From: Parasphingorhabdus litoris DSM 22379
Lineage (GTDB): Bacteria; Pseudomonadota; Alphaproteobacteria; Sphingomonadales; Sphingomonadaceae
DNA length: 64,000 bases
Assembly: GCF_020906275.1 (NCBI RefSeq)
Contig: NZ_CP086727.1
Span: 1,612,001 to 1,676,000 of the forward strand
Reading direction: 5' to 3'
How positions within the stretch are numbered: position 1 is the first letter of the stretch; every line of letters begins with the position of its first letter. Positions 51,521 through 61,015 of this stretch are shown here, in pieces. The notes beneath the pieces were generated by a model, which worked only from the letters and a program-made list of their open reading frames with translations, had not been told where the DNA came from and searched no databases. Position numbers and translations under genes: made by a program.

Positions 51521-52397
51521 GCAGATAGACAAGGCGAGAAAAGCGAATGCTTTGCTCAATGCCATGTCGGTCGACATTGAGGACTGGTTTCAGGTAGGTG
51601 CCTTTGAAACGGTCATTAGTCGTGCCGATTGGGATAGCTTGGAACATCGGGTCGAAACCAACAGCAATGCTGTACTTGATCTGTTCGATGAAATGGGAAT
51701 CAAGGCGACTTTTTTCACGCTGGCATGGGTGGCGGAGCGCTATCCCAAACTGATGCAACGTATCGTGTTGGAGGGGCATGAGGTTGCCAGCCATGGTTAT
51801 GATCATGCGCGCGTATTCACGTTAACTCCGGATCAGTTTCGCGAAGATCTGGAGCATAGTCGCAAGATTTTGGAAGACAGCACGGGGCATCCGATAGTCG
51901 GTTATCGTGCGCCGAGCTTTTCGATAGACCATCGCACACCCTGGGCGCACGAGATTTTGGCGGAACAGGGTTATCGTTACTCCTCAAGCGTCGCTCCTAT
52001 CAAGCATGATCATTATGGCTGGGCAGGGTCACCGCGCTTTGCGTGGAGACCGGTTGCTGGGTCGGATTTGATCGAATTGCCGGTGACCACTGTGGAGATA
52101 GGCAATCATATATTGGCGGCCGGTGGTGGCGGATTTTTCAGACTGCTGCCTTACATGCTCTATGACCGGGCCATCCGCAAAATGCAGAAAGATGACGGTC
52201 GCGGTGCGATATTCTACTTTCATCCATGGGAGATAGATCCGGAGCAACCTCGGGTTAAGGAGGCTCCACTCAAATCAAAACTGCGCCACTACACCAAGCT
52301 CAAAGCCATGCGGTCCAAATTGGTCAGAGCGGGTAAAGACCACAGATGGGGCAGAATGGATGAACTGGCAGCGCTGGAAGGGCAGCTATTGCCATGA
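51495..52397 (+). CDS. Polysaccharide deacetylase (XrtA system)
   Basis: 300 aa from ATG 51495 (AAGGAAAG upstream). NodB-like carbohydrate esterase family 4: SVDIEDWFQVGAFE (catalytic Asp), ATFFTLAWVAERYPKL, HEVASHGYDH (metal His pair), RAPSFSIDHRTPWAHEILAE, FYFHPWEID. Cytosolic by sequence, no signal peptide. It would remove acetyl groups from polysaccharide intermediates. Confidence 0.92.
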   Translation: MSMQDAQPEQIDKARKANALLNAMSVDIEDWFQVGAFETVISRADWDSLEHRVETNSNAVLDLFDEMGIKATFFTLAWVAERYPKLMQRIVLEGHEVASHGYDHARVFTLTPDQFREDLEHSRKILEDSTGHPIVGYRAPSFSIDHRTPWAHEILAEQGYRYSSSVAPIKHDHYGWAGSPRFAWRPVAGSDLIELPVTTVEIGNHILAAGGGGFFRLLPYMLYDRAIRKMQKDDGRGAIFYFHPWEIDPEQPRVKEAPLKSKLRHYTKLKAMRSKLVRAGKDHRWGRMDELAALEGQLLP

Positions 52398-53467
52398 ACA
52401 TGCCTTTCTCGCCTGAGACATTTTTTGTTCGCATATTGAATCAAGACGATCCGAACGAGTTCGCACGGATTGATATGTTCGTTGGTTCTCATGATCAGGG
52501 GACGGCTTTTCATCGTCCGGCTTGGGTGACCAGCGTTTCAAAGGCTTGTGGCCATGATTGGTGTTATTTGATGGCGGAAAATGCAGAAGGGGAACTACAG
52601 GCGATTTTACCCCTTTCGCTTATTCATTCAGCGCTATTCGGGCGGGCGCTGGTTTCATCCGGATTCGCAGTTGGCGGCGGTATATTGAGTGTGACCGATC
52701 AAGCCACTCAGATGCTTACCGACGCGGTATGGAGTTTCGCGGAAACTTATAGCTTTCCCAGCGTTGAATTGCGGGGAGGTCCAGTTGCGGATGACAAATG
52801 GCAAAAGAAGCATGGCGTCTATGCTGGCTTTGTGACCGATCTGGCTCAGGATGATGAAAGCCAATTGCTATCTATTCCCCGGAAACAACGGGCTGAGGTG
52901 CGAAAAGGTTTGAAGAACGATTTGGAGGTCCGGGTTGGATCAAATCGGCAAGATCTTTCGGATCATTATGACGTCTATGCGGAGAGTGTTCATAATTTGG
53001 GAACGCCTGTATTCCCGAAAGCACTTTTTGAATCAGTGATTGACGCTTTTGGCGCCGATGCAGATATTCTCACCGTTTCTAATAGCGGCAAACCAGTAGC
53101 GAGCGTGTTGAGCCTATATCACAAGGGGACAGTCCTGCCTTATTGGGGCGGCGGTACCTTCGATGCGCGGCGGCTCCGCGCCAATGATGTGATGTATTAT
53201 GCGCTTATGAACCATGCGCGCAAACGGGGTTGTGAGCGGTTTGATTTTGGTCGCTCCAAAATCGGAACTGGCGCTTATGCCTTCAAGAAGAACTGGGGCT
53301 TTGAACCAGAACCATTGTCCTATGCCATTCGGACGGCAGATGGCGAAGAAGCTCGTGATGTTAATCCGATGAGCCCCAAATATCGATTGCAAGTTTTCCT
53401 ATGGCAAAAGCTTCCATTGTCTTTGGCCAACCGTCTGGGACCGATAATCGCCAAAGGGCTTGGCTGA
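52394..53467 (+). CDS. FemAB-family protein of the XrtA/PEP-CTERM system
   Basis: 357 aa; overlaps the deacetylase gene as ATGA. GNAT-like double fold with PRKQRAEVRKGLKNDLEVRV, GGTFDARRLRANDVMYYALM and FDFGRSKIGTGAYAFKKNWG, which match the FemAB family attached to XrtA loci. It probably transfers an aminoacyl or acyl group to the repeat unit. The second FemAB/GNAT-like protein of the locus, at 41384, is not closely similar by eye. Confidence 0.85.
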   Translation: MNMPFSPETFFVRILNQDDPNEFARIDMFVGSHDQGTAFHRPAWVTSVSKACGHDWCYLMAENAEGELQAILPLSLIHSALFGRALVSSGFAVGGGILSVTDQATQMLTDAVWSFAETYSFPSVELRGGPVADDKWQKKHGVYAGFVTDLAQDDESQLLSIPRKQRAEVRKGLKNDLEVRVGSNRQDLSDHYDVYAESVHNLGTPVFPKALFESVIDAFGADADILTVSNSGKPVASVLSLYHKGTVLPYWGGGTFDARRLRANDVMYYALMNHARKRGCERFDFGRSKIGTGAYAFKKNWGFEPEPLSYAIRTADGEEARDVNPMSPKYRLQVFLWQKLPLSLANRLGPIIAKGLG

Positions 53468-54690
53468 TGGGGGATATATTGTTCCTGACTCACCGTGTGC
53501 CCTGGCCGCCAAATCGGGGAGATAAGATCCGCGCGCATCATATATTGCGCAAACTCATGCAATATGCCCCGGTACATCTGGCTTGCTTTGCTGATGACGA
53601 AAAAGAAACAATAGAAGACAGCGTGGTGAAAACCGGTCTGGCCTCCGTGGAAATTGTCAGACGAACCAAGTCTAATATGCAGGCAGGGATAGAAGCCATA
53701 ATTTCGGGTAAGCCAGTCTCGCTAACATCGTTCGATAGTGACAAAATCCGAAAATATGTGACCGATACAATCAAGACGTACAACATTGATTGTATTTTCG
53801 TCTTCTCCGGTCAGATGGCACAATATATTCCCGCAAATTTTTCCGGTCGAGTGATCATGGACTTTGCCGATGTCGATAGCGCCAAATTTGAAAGCTATGC
53901 TGATGAAGGCGCTGGCCCGATGGCCTGGGTTAATCGGCGCGAGGGCAAGATGCTCGGCGCTTTTGAAAGACAGGTTGCCGAACGGGCTGACTATTCCCTT
54001 TTCGTGAGCCAAGCAGAAGCGCAACTGTTTCGGCAGCGCTCGGGACTTGATGATCAGAAGGTAAAAGCCGTTGGTAATGGAATCGATCTCGATTTCTATG
54101 ATCCGAACAAAGCAATTGCCACTGAACTGGAAAGTGGAGGCCCGCTGATCATCTTTACCGGACAGATGGACTATCGTCCCAATATCGAAGCGGTTATCAG
54201 TTTTTCAAAAGAAGTGATGCCAGATATCCTGAAACAACATCCTGACGCAAAGTTTGCGATTGTGGGGCGCGCACCGACGGCAGATGTTGCTCGGCTGGAT
54301 GGACAATATGGTACGATAGTCATTGGCAGTGTGGACGATATCCGTTGCTGGTTGAAGGCTGCCGATATTGTTGTTGCACCATTGCGTATCGCAAGGGGCA
54401 TCCAGAATAAGGTGCTCGAAGCTATGGCCATGGGCAAAGCTGTGGTGGCTTCATCCGCGGCAGCGCAGGGCATAGAAGCGGTAGATGGGCATCATTTCCA
54501 AGTTGCCGCCAGTCCCGCCGAAGAAGCGAAACGCGTATGCGAACTTTTATCCGATCCACAAAACGCCAAAACTTTGGGCGATAATGCGGCCGCGCTGATA
54601 CGTGAGACCTACAGTTGGGATCATCGCCTTGCGGATATAGCGTGCCTTTGTGGTCTTGATGAACCGGAACGGCTTGAGGCCGCGGAATGA
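53467..54690 (+). CDS. Glycosyltransferase of the XrtA system (GT4-like)
   Basis: 407 aa, beginning ILFLTHRVPWPPNRGDKIRA, characteristic of the PEP-CTERM/exosortase A-associated sugar transferases, with GT-B fold: LFVSQAEAQLFRQRSGL, VGNGIDLDFYDPNK, IFTGQMDYRPNIEAV and APLRIARGIQNKVLEAMAMG. The start shares its A with the FemAB stop (TGATG). Adds one sugar to the growing unit; donor not deducible. Confidence 0.9.
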   Translation: MGDILFLTHRVPWPPNRGDKIRAHHILRKLMQYAPVHLACFADDEKETIEDSVVKTGLASVEIVRRTKSNMQAGIEAIISGKPVSLTSFDSDKIRKYVTDTIKTYNIDCIFVFSGQMAQYIPANFSGRVIMDFADVDSAKFESYADEGAGPMAWVNRREGKMLGAFERQVAERADYSLFVSQAEAQLFRQRSGLDDQKVKAVGNGIDLDFYDPNKAIATELESGGPLIIFTGQMDYRPNIEAVISFSKEVMPDILKQHPDAKFAIVGRAPTADVARLDGQYGTIVIGSVDDIRCWLKAADIVVAPLRIARGIQNKVLEAMAMGKAVVASSAAAQGIEAVDGHHFQVAASPAEEAKRVCELLSDPQNAKTLGDNAAALIRETYSWDHRLADIACLCGLDEPERLEAAE

Positions 54691-56237
54691 CCAGCGCTGT
54701 GATTGACCAATCTTCTGATGCTTCACCCGATAAGGTGAGTGCTTCACAATGGGTGAAGCATTTGCGTTTGTTGGGCCTGGCTGTTGCCGTCATAATCACC
54801 CTGTTCTGGAAAGATGGACTGGCGATGCTCGATGCCTGGTGGAACGTATCCACCTATAATCATTGCCTTCTTATCGCACCGATTATTTTCTGGCTGGTGC
54901 TGCAGCGGCGGGACGAGCTGGTGAAAATAACACCAGCTATATGGGCGCCTGGACTGTTGTGGATAGGTGCCGCTTCCGTAGGCTGGCTGCTCGGCGAAGC
55001 AGCAGGCGTTTCCTTCGCACGTCAACTGGGACTGGTGATGATGCTGCAGGGGGTGGTAATCACATTGCTTGGCCCCAAGGTTGTGCGTGGATTGATTTTT
55101 CCGTTGTTCTACAGCTTCTTTCTGGTGCCATTTGGCGAAGAGTTTGTTCCCTTCCTGCAGACTATCACGGCAAAAATGTCGATGCTTTTCCTCGGCTGGG
55201 CTGACATTCCTGCCTTTATCGATGGGGTCTTTATATCCACGCCCACGGGCTACTTCGAAGTGGCCGAAGCCTGCTCGGGCGTGAAGTTTCTGATTGCGAT
55301 GATCGCCTATGGAGCATTGGTCAGCAATCTCTGTTTCCAGAATTGGCAACGGCGTACACTGTTCATGGTCGCGGCGGTGGCTGTGCCGATAATCGCCAAC
55401 GGTATTCGCGCTTTTGGCACGATCTATATCGCACATCATACGACGACGGATTTTGCTACGGGTTTTGATCATATCTTTTACGGTTGGTTTTTCTTTGCGT
55501 TTGTATTGGTATTGGTGATGGCCGTCGGTTGGCCATTTTTTGATCGTAAGATCGACGAACCAATGATCGATGGAGATGCGATTGAAAGAGCCGCTTTGCG
55601 CCCATCGAAACTGTCCTCTAAGGCGGCACTAATCACCGCGGCTTTGATTATCGCGACACCTGTGATTTGGACTTCGGCCTTGTCTGCCGGGAGCTCTCCT
55701 GTTCCGGAAAAAATTGCTTTGCCAAATGTGACAGGCTGGGAGCAGGTTGACTATCGTCCACGATTTGACTGGCGGCCGCGATTTGATGGTGCCAATCACC
55801 AATTGCTTGGCCGCTATCGCCAGGTGTCGAGCGGTGCTGAGGTCGATCTCGCCATAGCGGTCTATGACCGACAAGAAGATGGCCGCGAAATTGTTGGCTA
55901 TGGACAGGGCGCGTTTGATCCCGGGACGGATTGGTCATGGAGCCGTAACCTTGCTGCCCCTCTATCGGGCAAGGCGGTACAGATAACCGCACCGGGCCCG
56001 GTGGTGCGGGATGTGCAGTCCTTCTACCGTGTCGGCAATATATTGACTGGCAGCGGATCGGCGGTGAAGCTTGAAACGCTGAAGGCCAAGTTGCTTGGTG
56101 GTAACCAGCAAGCCGTGGCGATCTTGATATCGGCTGAGAATTTGGACGAAGAGGGTCCGGCGATCGCCATGACTGAATTTCGCAACGCGCTCGGACCGCT
56201 TGATAAATTGGCTGACGAAATGGCAGGTCTGCGCTAG
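54687..56237 (+). CDS. xrtA: Exosortase A fused to EpsI domain (XrtA)
   Basis: 516 aa. N-terminal exosortase part with about eight membrane helices; the catalytic Cys lies in VAEACSGVKFLIAM (near 195) and the conserved Arg in NGIRAFGTIY (near 240), with His in YIAHHTTTDFATGFDHIFYG. From about residue 310 comes an EpsI/DUF3485 domain (LPNVTGWEQVDYRPRFDW; IAVYDRQEDGREIVGYGQG). XrtA cleaves PEP-CTERM proteins for surface attachment. Overlaps the glycosyltransferase by 4 bases. Confidence 0.93.
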   Translation: MTSAVIDQSSDASPDKVSASQWVKHLRLLGLAVAVIITLFWKDGLAMLDAWWNVSTYNHCLLIAPIIFWLVLQRRDELVKITPAIWAPGLLWIGAASVGWLLGEAAGVSFARQLGLVMMLQGVVITLLGPKVVRGLIFPLFYSFFLVPFGEEFVPFLQTITAKMSMLFLGWADIPAFIDGVFISTPTGYFEVAEACSGVKFLIAMIAYGALVSNLCFQNWQRRTLFMVAAVAVPIIANGIRAFGTIYIAHHTTTDFATGFDHIFYGWFFFAFVLVLVMAVGWPFFDRKIDEPMIDGDAIERAALRPSKLSSKAALITAALIIATPVIWTSALSAGSSPVPEKIALPNVTGWEQVDYRPRFDWRPRFDGANHQLLGRYRQVSSGAEVDLAIAVYDRQEDGREIVGYGQGAFDPGTDWSWSRNLAAPLSGKAVQITAPGPVVRDVQSFYRVGNILTGSGSAVKLETLKAKLLGGNQQAVAILISAENLDEEGPAIAMTEFRNALGPLDKLADEMAGLR

Positions 56238-56247
56238 GGCGCACTAT

Positions 56248-58143
56248 ATGTGCGGAATTGCGGGAATATTTCATCTGGAGACAGCCAAACCGGTTGATCC
56301 TGGTCGTCTGCGCAAAATGACGGATAGTCTCGTGCATCGTGGGCCCGACGGTTCCGGGATATGGACTGCACCAGGTGTTGGACTGGGGCATCGCCGCCTC
56401 TCGATCATCGATCTGGAGGGCGGAGCGCAACCCATGCTGACGTCCGATGAAGCACAGGTGATCAGCTATAACGGTGAAATCTATAATTTCCAGGACGTCC
56501 GGGTGGAACTGGAATCGCTTGGCCATAAGTTTGCAACCAGCAGCGATACCGAGGTCATTCTCTATGCCTGGCGCCAATGGGGTGTCGATTGCCTGAAGCG
56601 ACTCAATGGCATGTTTGCCATCTCGATATTTGACCAGCGAACCAAGCAGCTTTTTTTGGCGCGAGACCGACTTGGCGTAAAGCCGCTTTTCTATGCACCG
56701 GTATCGGATGGCAGCATATTGTTCGGTTCTGAACTGAAAGCTCTTCTTGCCAATCCGCTGTTGCGGCGGGAACCGGAAATGCGTGCAGTCGATGACTTTC
56801 TTGCGTTTGGATATGTGCCGGATCACAGATCACTCCTGAAGGGCGTAAAGAAGCTGCCTGCTGGCCATTACGTGCTGCTCGAACAAGGCAAGCCGGAGCC
56901 GCCACCGATCCAATATTGGGATATGGATTTCAGCCAGCGCCGCAACGCCTCGGCGGCGGACCTTGAAGAAGAGTTGGTTGCGTTGATGAAGGATGCCGTT
57001 GGTTCTCGCATGATTTCCGATGTGCCGCTGGGCGCTTTTCTGTCCGGCGGTGTCGACAGCAGTGCCGTCGTGGCATTGATGTCGGAGAAGAGCCGGCAAC
57101 CGATCAAGACCTGTTCCATTGGCTTTGATCAGGCAGCCCTCGACGAAACCAGCTATGCCGAACGCGTAGCAGAGCGTTTCCGGACCGATCATCGTTCGCG
57201 GACGGTTGCGGCAGATGATTTTGATTTGATCGACAGGCTCGCCGACCATTTTGATGAACCCTTTGCCGATGGCTCTGCTTTGCCGACCTATCGTGTGGCC
57301 GAACTGGCTCGAGAAAAAGTAACGGTTGCACTTTCTGGCGATGGCGCGGATGAAGCGCTGGCTGGCTATCGCCGTCACGTGTTTCATCATGCCGAGGAGC
57401 GGGTGAGGGGGCTTTTGCCGCAATCATTTCGCGGCCCTGCATTGGGCTGGCTCGGAAAGATTTATCCCAAGGCGGATTGGGCGCCGCGACCATTGCGTGC
57501 CAAGTCAACCTTGTTGTCTCTCGCGCGTTCTGGACCGGAAGGCTATTCTGAAGCCGTTGGGGTGACAACGCCAACAGGAAGGCACGCGTTCTATTCCGAC
57601 GCCATGTTGAAGCAATTGGGCGACTATCGGGGCGAGACATTTATGATCAACCTGATGGAGCAAGCCCCGGCGCGCAATGGACTGGATCAGGCGCAATATG
57701 CCGATATGAAAATGTGGTTGCCGGGCGGGATCCTGACCAAAGTTGATCGGACCAGCATGGCGGTCAGCCTCGAAGCACGCGAACCCTTGCTGGATTACAA
57801 GCTGATGGAATTTGCCGCGAAGCTCCCGACGAACCTGCGGGTACGCCGCGGAACTGGCAAATATCTGCTGAAAAAGTCGATGGAACGCTATTTGCCGCAA
57901 GATATCCTCTATCGCCCGAAAATGGGTTTCGTCACGCCGATAGCAGCATGGTTTCGGGGACCACTGGCCGATGAGGCGCGGAAAATTTCCAGTGCCGGTG
58001 GACTGGCCCGTATGGGCTGGTTTGATCAGCAGGCTCTGAGCAAAGTGGCCGACGATCACATTGCTGGAACGTCGGATAATAGCCGATTGCTTTGGCAATT
58101 GCTGATGTTGGACAAGTCTCTCCAACGTCTATTCGGCGTCTGA
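56248..58143 (+). CDS. XrtA-associated asparagine synthase-type amidotransferase
   Basis: 631 aa from ATG 56248, set by the nucleophile Cys2 ([10 protein letters not shown]); earlier in-frame starts would bury it. Class II glutaminase domain ([29 protein letters not shown]), then the AsnB domain with PP-loop [16 protein letters not shown] (near 266) and [14 protein letters not shown]. Amidates a carboxyl, probably a sugar acid of the polysaccharide. Its stop overlaps convergent truA by 15 bases. Confidence 0.92.
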   Translation: MCGIAGIFHLETAKPVDPGRLRKMTDSLVHRGPDGSGIWTAPGVGLGHRRLSIIDLEGGAQPMLTSDEAQVISYNGEIYNFQDVRVELESLGHKFATSSDTEVILYAWRQWGVDCLKRLNGMFAISIFDQRTKQLFLARDRLGVKPLFYAPVSDGSILFGSELKALLANPLLRREPEMRAVDDFLAFGYVPDHRSLLKGVKKLPAGHYVLLEQGKPEPPPIQYWDMDFSQRRNASAADLEEELVALMKDAVGSRMISDVPLGAFLSGGVDSSAVVALMSEKSRQPIKTCSIGFDQAALDETSYAERVAERFRTDHRSRTVAADDFDLIDRLADHFDEPFADGSALPTYRVAELAREKVTVALSGDGADEALAGYRRHVFHHAEERVRGLLPQSFRGPALGWLGKIYPKADWAPRPLRAKSTLLSLARSGPEGYSEAVGVTTPTGRHAFYSDAMLKQLGDYRGETFMINLMEQAPARNGLDQAQYADMKMWLPGGILTKVDRTSMAVSLEAREPLLDYKLMEFAAKLPTNLRVRRGTGKYLLKKSMERYLPQDILYRPKMGFVTPIAAWFRGPLADEARKISSAGGLARMGWFDQQALSKVADDHIAGTSDNSRLLWQLLMLDKSLQRLFGV

Positions 58144-58896
58144 TTTTTCCTCGGACTTCGGGTAAATGGCATCGACAAAATAGAGGCCATCTGGCGGGGC
58201 GTTGAACCCCAGCGCGTCACGATCCTTGGCTTCCAACGCTTTGCGTAAATCATCACGCGTCCACTTGCCATCACCGACCAGTTTCAGGCAGCCGACCATC
58301 GAACGCACCTGATGATGCAGGAAAGATCGCGCGGCGACCTCCACCTCAATCTCTTCGCCAAAGCGGGTGACCGAGATGCTGTCCAAGGTCTTGATCGGGC
58401 TTTGCGCCTGACACTGGGTTGAACGAAAAGTCGTGAAGTCATGTTGCCCAACCAATAGCTGCGCGGCGTCATGCATCAAACCGGCATCCAATGGCCTGGC
58501 GACTTGCCAGCTTTGCCCCTTGTCCAATGTCAGCGGTGCACGGCGGTTGGTGATCTTGTAAACGTAGCGCCGACCTATGCAGTTGAAGCGCGCATGCCAG
58601 TCATCATCGACAACATCACAAGCGAGAACCGCTACGGGATGCGGTCGCAGGCCAGCGTTAAGCCCCTCCATCAGCCGGAATGGTGTCAATCTGGTCTCCA
58701 GGTCAAAATGCGCCCGCATTCCAAGAGCATGTACACCGGCATCTGTACGACCAGCGGCAAAGACACGGACATCTTGCTGGGTGATTTTTTTAATAGCATT
58801 TTCAACGGCTTGCTGGACACTGGGGCCATGGTCTTGATGTTGCCAACCCATGAAAGGGCGGCCATCATATTCAAGTGTGATCGCGAAACGGGTCAT
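58129..58896 (-). CDS. truA: tRNA pseudouridine synthase A (TruA)
   Basis: 255 aa, typical length. [12 protein letters not shown] holds the catalytic Asp, preceded by [33 protein letters not shown] is the second conserved block. Converts U38-40 of tRNA anticodon arms. Overlaps fmt by 4 bases. Confidence 0.96.
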   Translation of the reverse strand: MTRFAITLEYDGRPFMGWQHQDHGPSVQQAVENAIKKITQQDVRVFAAGRTDAGVHALGMRAHFDLETRLTPFRLMEGLNAGLRPHPVAVLACDVVDDDWHARFNCIGRRYVYKITNRRAPLTLDKGQSWQVARPLDAGLMHDAAQLLVGQHDFTTFRSTQCQAQSPIKTLDSISVTRFGEEIEVEVAARSFLHHQVRSMVGCLKLVGDGKWTRDDLRKALEAKDRDALGFNAPPDGLYFVDAIYPKSEEKSDAE

Positions 58897-59822
58897 TGAA
58901 GCGATGTACCTACAGGTATCTTTGTTCCGTTTAAGAAAGCTTGTAACGGCATTGCCGGTTTACCCGCTTTCTGGATCAAAATGGGTTTGATGGCTTGATC
59001 AGCACAGCCGATTGTCATTTGATCGTCGATCACTGTGCCCGCCGGACCTGACTCAGCAACGATTTCGGCGGAATGAATGCGATAGCGTTCGCCCTCATGT
59101 ACAAAGAACGCCCCCGGTACCGGATTAAACGCCCGGACTTGATTCAGCACGTCTGCGGCGGGTTGATTGAAGTTCACATGGGCTTCTTCCTTGGTGATCT
59201 TCTTGGCATAGGTTGCGAGCGCGTCATGCTGAACCTCCGGCAGATAGTCGTTCGGAGAAGCCAGATATTGCACCATGAGATCGGCGCCTGTTTGCGCCAG
59301 CTCTTCGGTGAGGGCACCCGCAGTCTTTTCTGCAACTGGGGTGCTGGATTTTAGCAGCATCGGTCCGGTGTCGAGACCGGCTTCCATTTGCATGATGGTG
59401 ATGCCTGTCTCGGAATCGCCTGCTAATATCGCGCGTTGTACCGGAGCCGCACCGCGCCAGCGTGGCAACAAAGATCCGTGGATATTCAGGCACCCCATTT
59501 TGGGCGCATCCAATATGGCCTGCGGCAGGATTAGGCCATAGGCCGCTACGACCGCCGCATTCAGATCAAGAGCGTCAAATTCCGCCTGAGCCTCTTCGCT
59601 CTTCAAGGAAACCGGTACACGGACTTCCAGTCTCAATTCCTCAGCGACTTGCTGGACAGGGGAGGGCGTTAGCTTCTTTCCTCGCCCGGCCCGGCGTGGA
59701 GGTTGTGAATAGACGGCAACGATATCATGTCCTGCGGCATGAAGTGCGCGCAGGGCTGGCACAGCAAAATCTGGTGTGCCCATGAATGCGAGCCTCAGTT
59801 TTGTGGGTGTCTCAAGCGTCAT
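58893..59822 (-). CDS. fmt: Methionyl-tRNA formyltransferase (Fmt)
   Basis: 309 aa from ATG 59822, the start that precedes [20 protein letters not shown]. Catalytic [18 protein letters not shown] and [10 protein letters not shown], with NVxx signature [20 protein letters not shown]. Formylates initiator Met-tRNA. Coupled to truA; peptide deformylase is usually nearby in other genomes but not seen here. recR lies divergent, about 320 bases away. Confidence 0.96.
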   Translation of the reverse strand: MTLETPTKLRLAFMGTPDFAVPALRALHAAGHDIVAVYSQPPRRAGRGKKLTPSPVQQVAEELRLEVRVPVSLKSEEAQAEFDALDLNAAVVAAYGLILPQAILDAPKMGCLNIHGSLLPRWRGAAPVQRAILAGDSETGITIMQMEAGLDTGPMLLKSSTPVAEKTAGALTEELAQTGADLMVQYLASPNDYLPEVQHDALATYAKKITKEEAHVNFNQPAADVLNQVRAFNPVPGAFFVHEGERYRIHSAEIVAESGPAGTVIDDQMTIGCADQAIKPILIQKAGKPAMPLQAFLNGTKIPVGTSLQ

Positions 59823-59853
59823 GGTCGCACCTGCTTTAACATGGGATCTACTG

Positions 59854-59967
59854 CAAAGTTCACACACATCACACAGGCTTTTTCATATAATGTTTGGCCA
59901 AAGTTCACACGATTTACAGCGCTGTTTTGCATGTGTTTTGAGCCCCGGCGGATTTCAAAGTTCACAC
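59854..59967 (+). repeat. Three direct copies of CAAAGTTCACAC
   Basis: CAAAGTTCACAC at 59854-59865, 59899-59910 and 59956-59967, about 45 and 57 bases apart, in the fmt-recR gap (59823-60143), which has no convincing gene. The minus strand reads GTGTGAACTTTG each time. The third copy extends to a 20-base near-match with 37974-37993. Short ORFs across it show KFTxF or xVNF repeats and are probably spurious. Confidence 0.7.
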
Positions 59968-60143
59968 AATTCTCACCCATCTCGCCCGGTTTGGGAAATA
60001 GGGAGAAATTGAATCCTAACGCCTTGAATGTCGCGAATTTAATGGGTTTGTGAGTCATGCTGTCTCCCTAACCAAACTCGCTCGTGTAGGACAGCATGAT
60101 TTTATATTGGCAGCACGTGCATCATGGCCCTAAAGGTCAAATC

Positions 60144-60746
60144 ATGGCATCGCAGGAAATCGAAAATCTGGTTCAGGCACTGTCCAAACTTCCCGGCTTG
60201 GGGCCGCGGTCGGCCCGGCGCGCAGTGCTGCATCTGCTCAAACGCCCCGAAACGACAATGAAGCCGATATTGGCCGCGATGGAAAAGGTCGATGCGAACC
60301 TGGTTACCTGCAATATTTGCGGCAATGTTGATACGCAGGACCCTTGCCAGATTTGCAATGATCCCCGGCGCGACCCCAAAGCACTTTGTGTGGTGGAGGA
60401 AGTATCCGACCTATGGGCGCTGGACAAATCTCGCCTGTTTCCCGGAAAATTCCATGTTCTGGGTGGACGTCTATCGGCACTGGATGGTGTACGGCCCGAA
60501 GACATTGCCATCGACAAGCTGATCACGCGGGTTGAGCAAGGCGGAATTGATGAGGTTGTCCTGGCCATGAACGCGACACTGGAAGGGCAGACAACGGCTC
60601 ATTATATCGCCGAGCGGCTTGAAAATTATCCGCTGCGTCTCAGCCAGTTATCCCACGGCATACCGGTGGGCGGCGAGCTTGATTATCTCGATGAAGGCAC
60701 ATTGGCCCAGGCGCTGCGTTCGCGCAGGCCAGTCAGCGGCACCTGA
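60144..60746 (+). CDS. recR: Recombination mediator protein RecR
   Basis: 200 aa from ATG 60144 (in-frame 60096 is further upstream without support). Helix-hairpin-helix [20 protein letters not shown], zinc finger [16 protein letters not shown], Toprim start [16 protein letters not shown] and [20 protein letters not shown]. Loads RecA at gaps together with RecF and RecO. dnaX and ybaB, often neighbours, are not in view. Confidence 0.96.
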   Translation: MASQEIENLVQALSKLPGLGPRSARRAVLHLLKRPETTMKPILAAMEKVDANLVTCNICGNVDTQDPCQICNDPRRDPKALCVVEEVSDLWALDKSRLFPGKFHVLGGRLSALDGVRPEDIAIDKLITRVEQGGIDEVVLAMNATLEGQTTAHYIAERLENYPLRLSQLSHGIPVGGELDYLDEGTLAQALRSRRPVSGT

Positions 60747-61015
60747 TACAAACGACTCCGGTTTTTTAAGTCTTGTTTCGCAATGAAAAACACAAAACTG
60801 GTCTGATATATTTGTAACAATTCAGGCCGTCCGAAGCCGTGAAAGCTGTGTGCGACCTTCTTGTGACCTGCATGTTTTGGGGCTTTTATGCCAATAATTA
60901 AACGCCTGATTAAACCCTCTTGACGTAGCGGCAATATTGAGAGCACATTGTAAAACATAATAATAAAATGTCGGTCCTCCCCAAAATATAAAAAGACTGA
61001 CAAACAGGAGAGAGC

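Noticed and set aside
59727..60058. Short open frames across the fmt-recR gap with KFTxF or VNF repeats
   Set aside because: The peptide repeats come directly from the CAAAGTTCACAC DNA units; no ribosome site and poor fit to coding statistics by eye.
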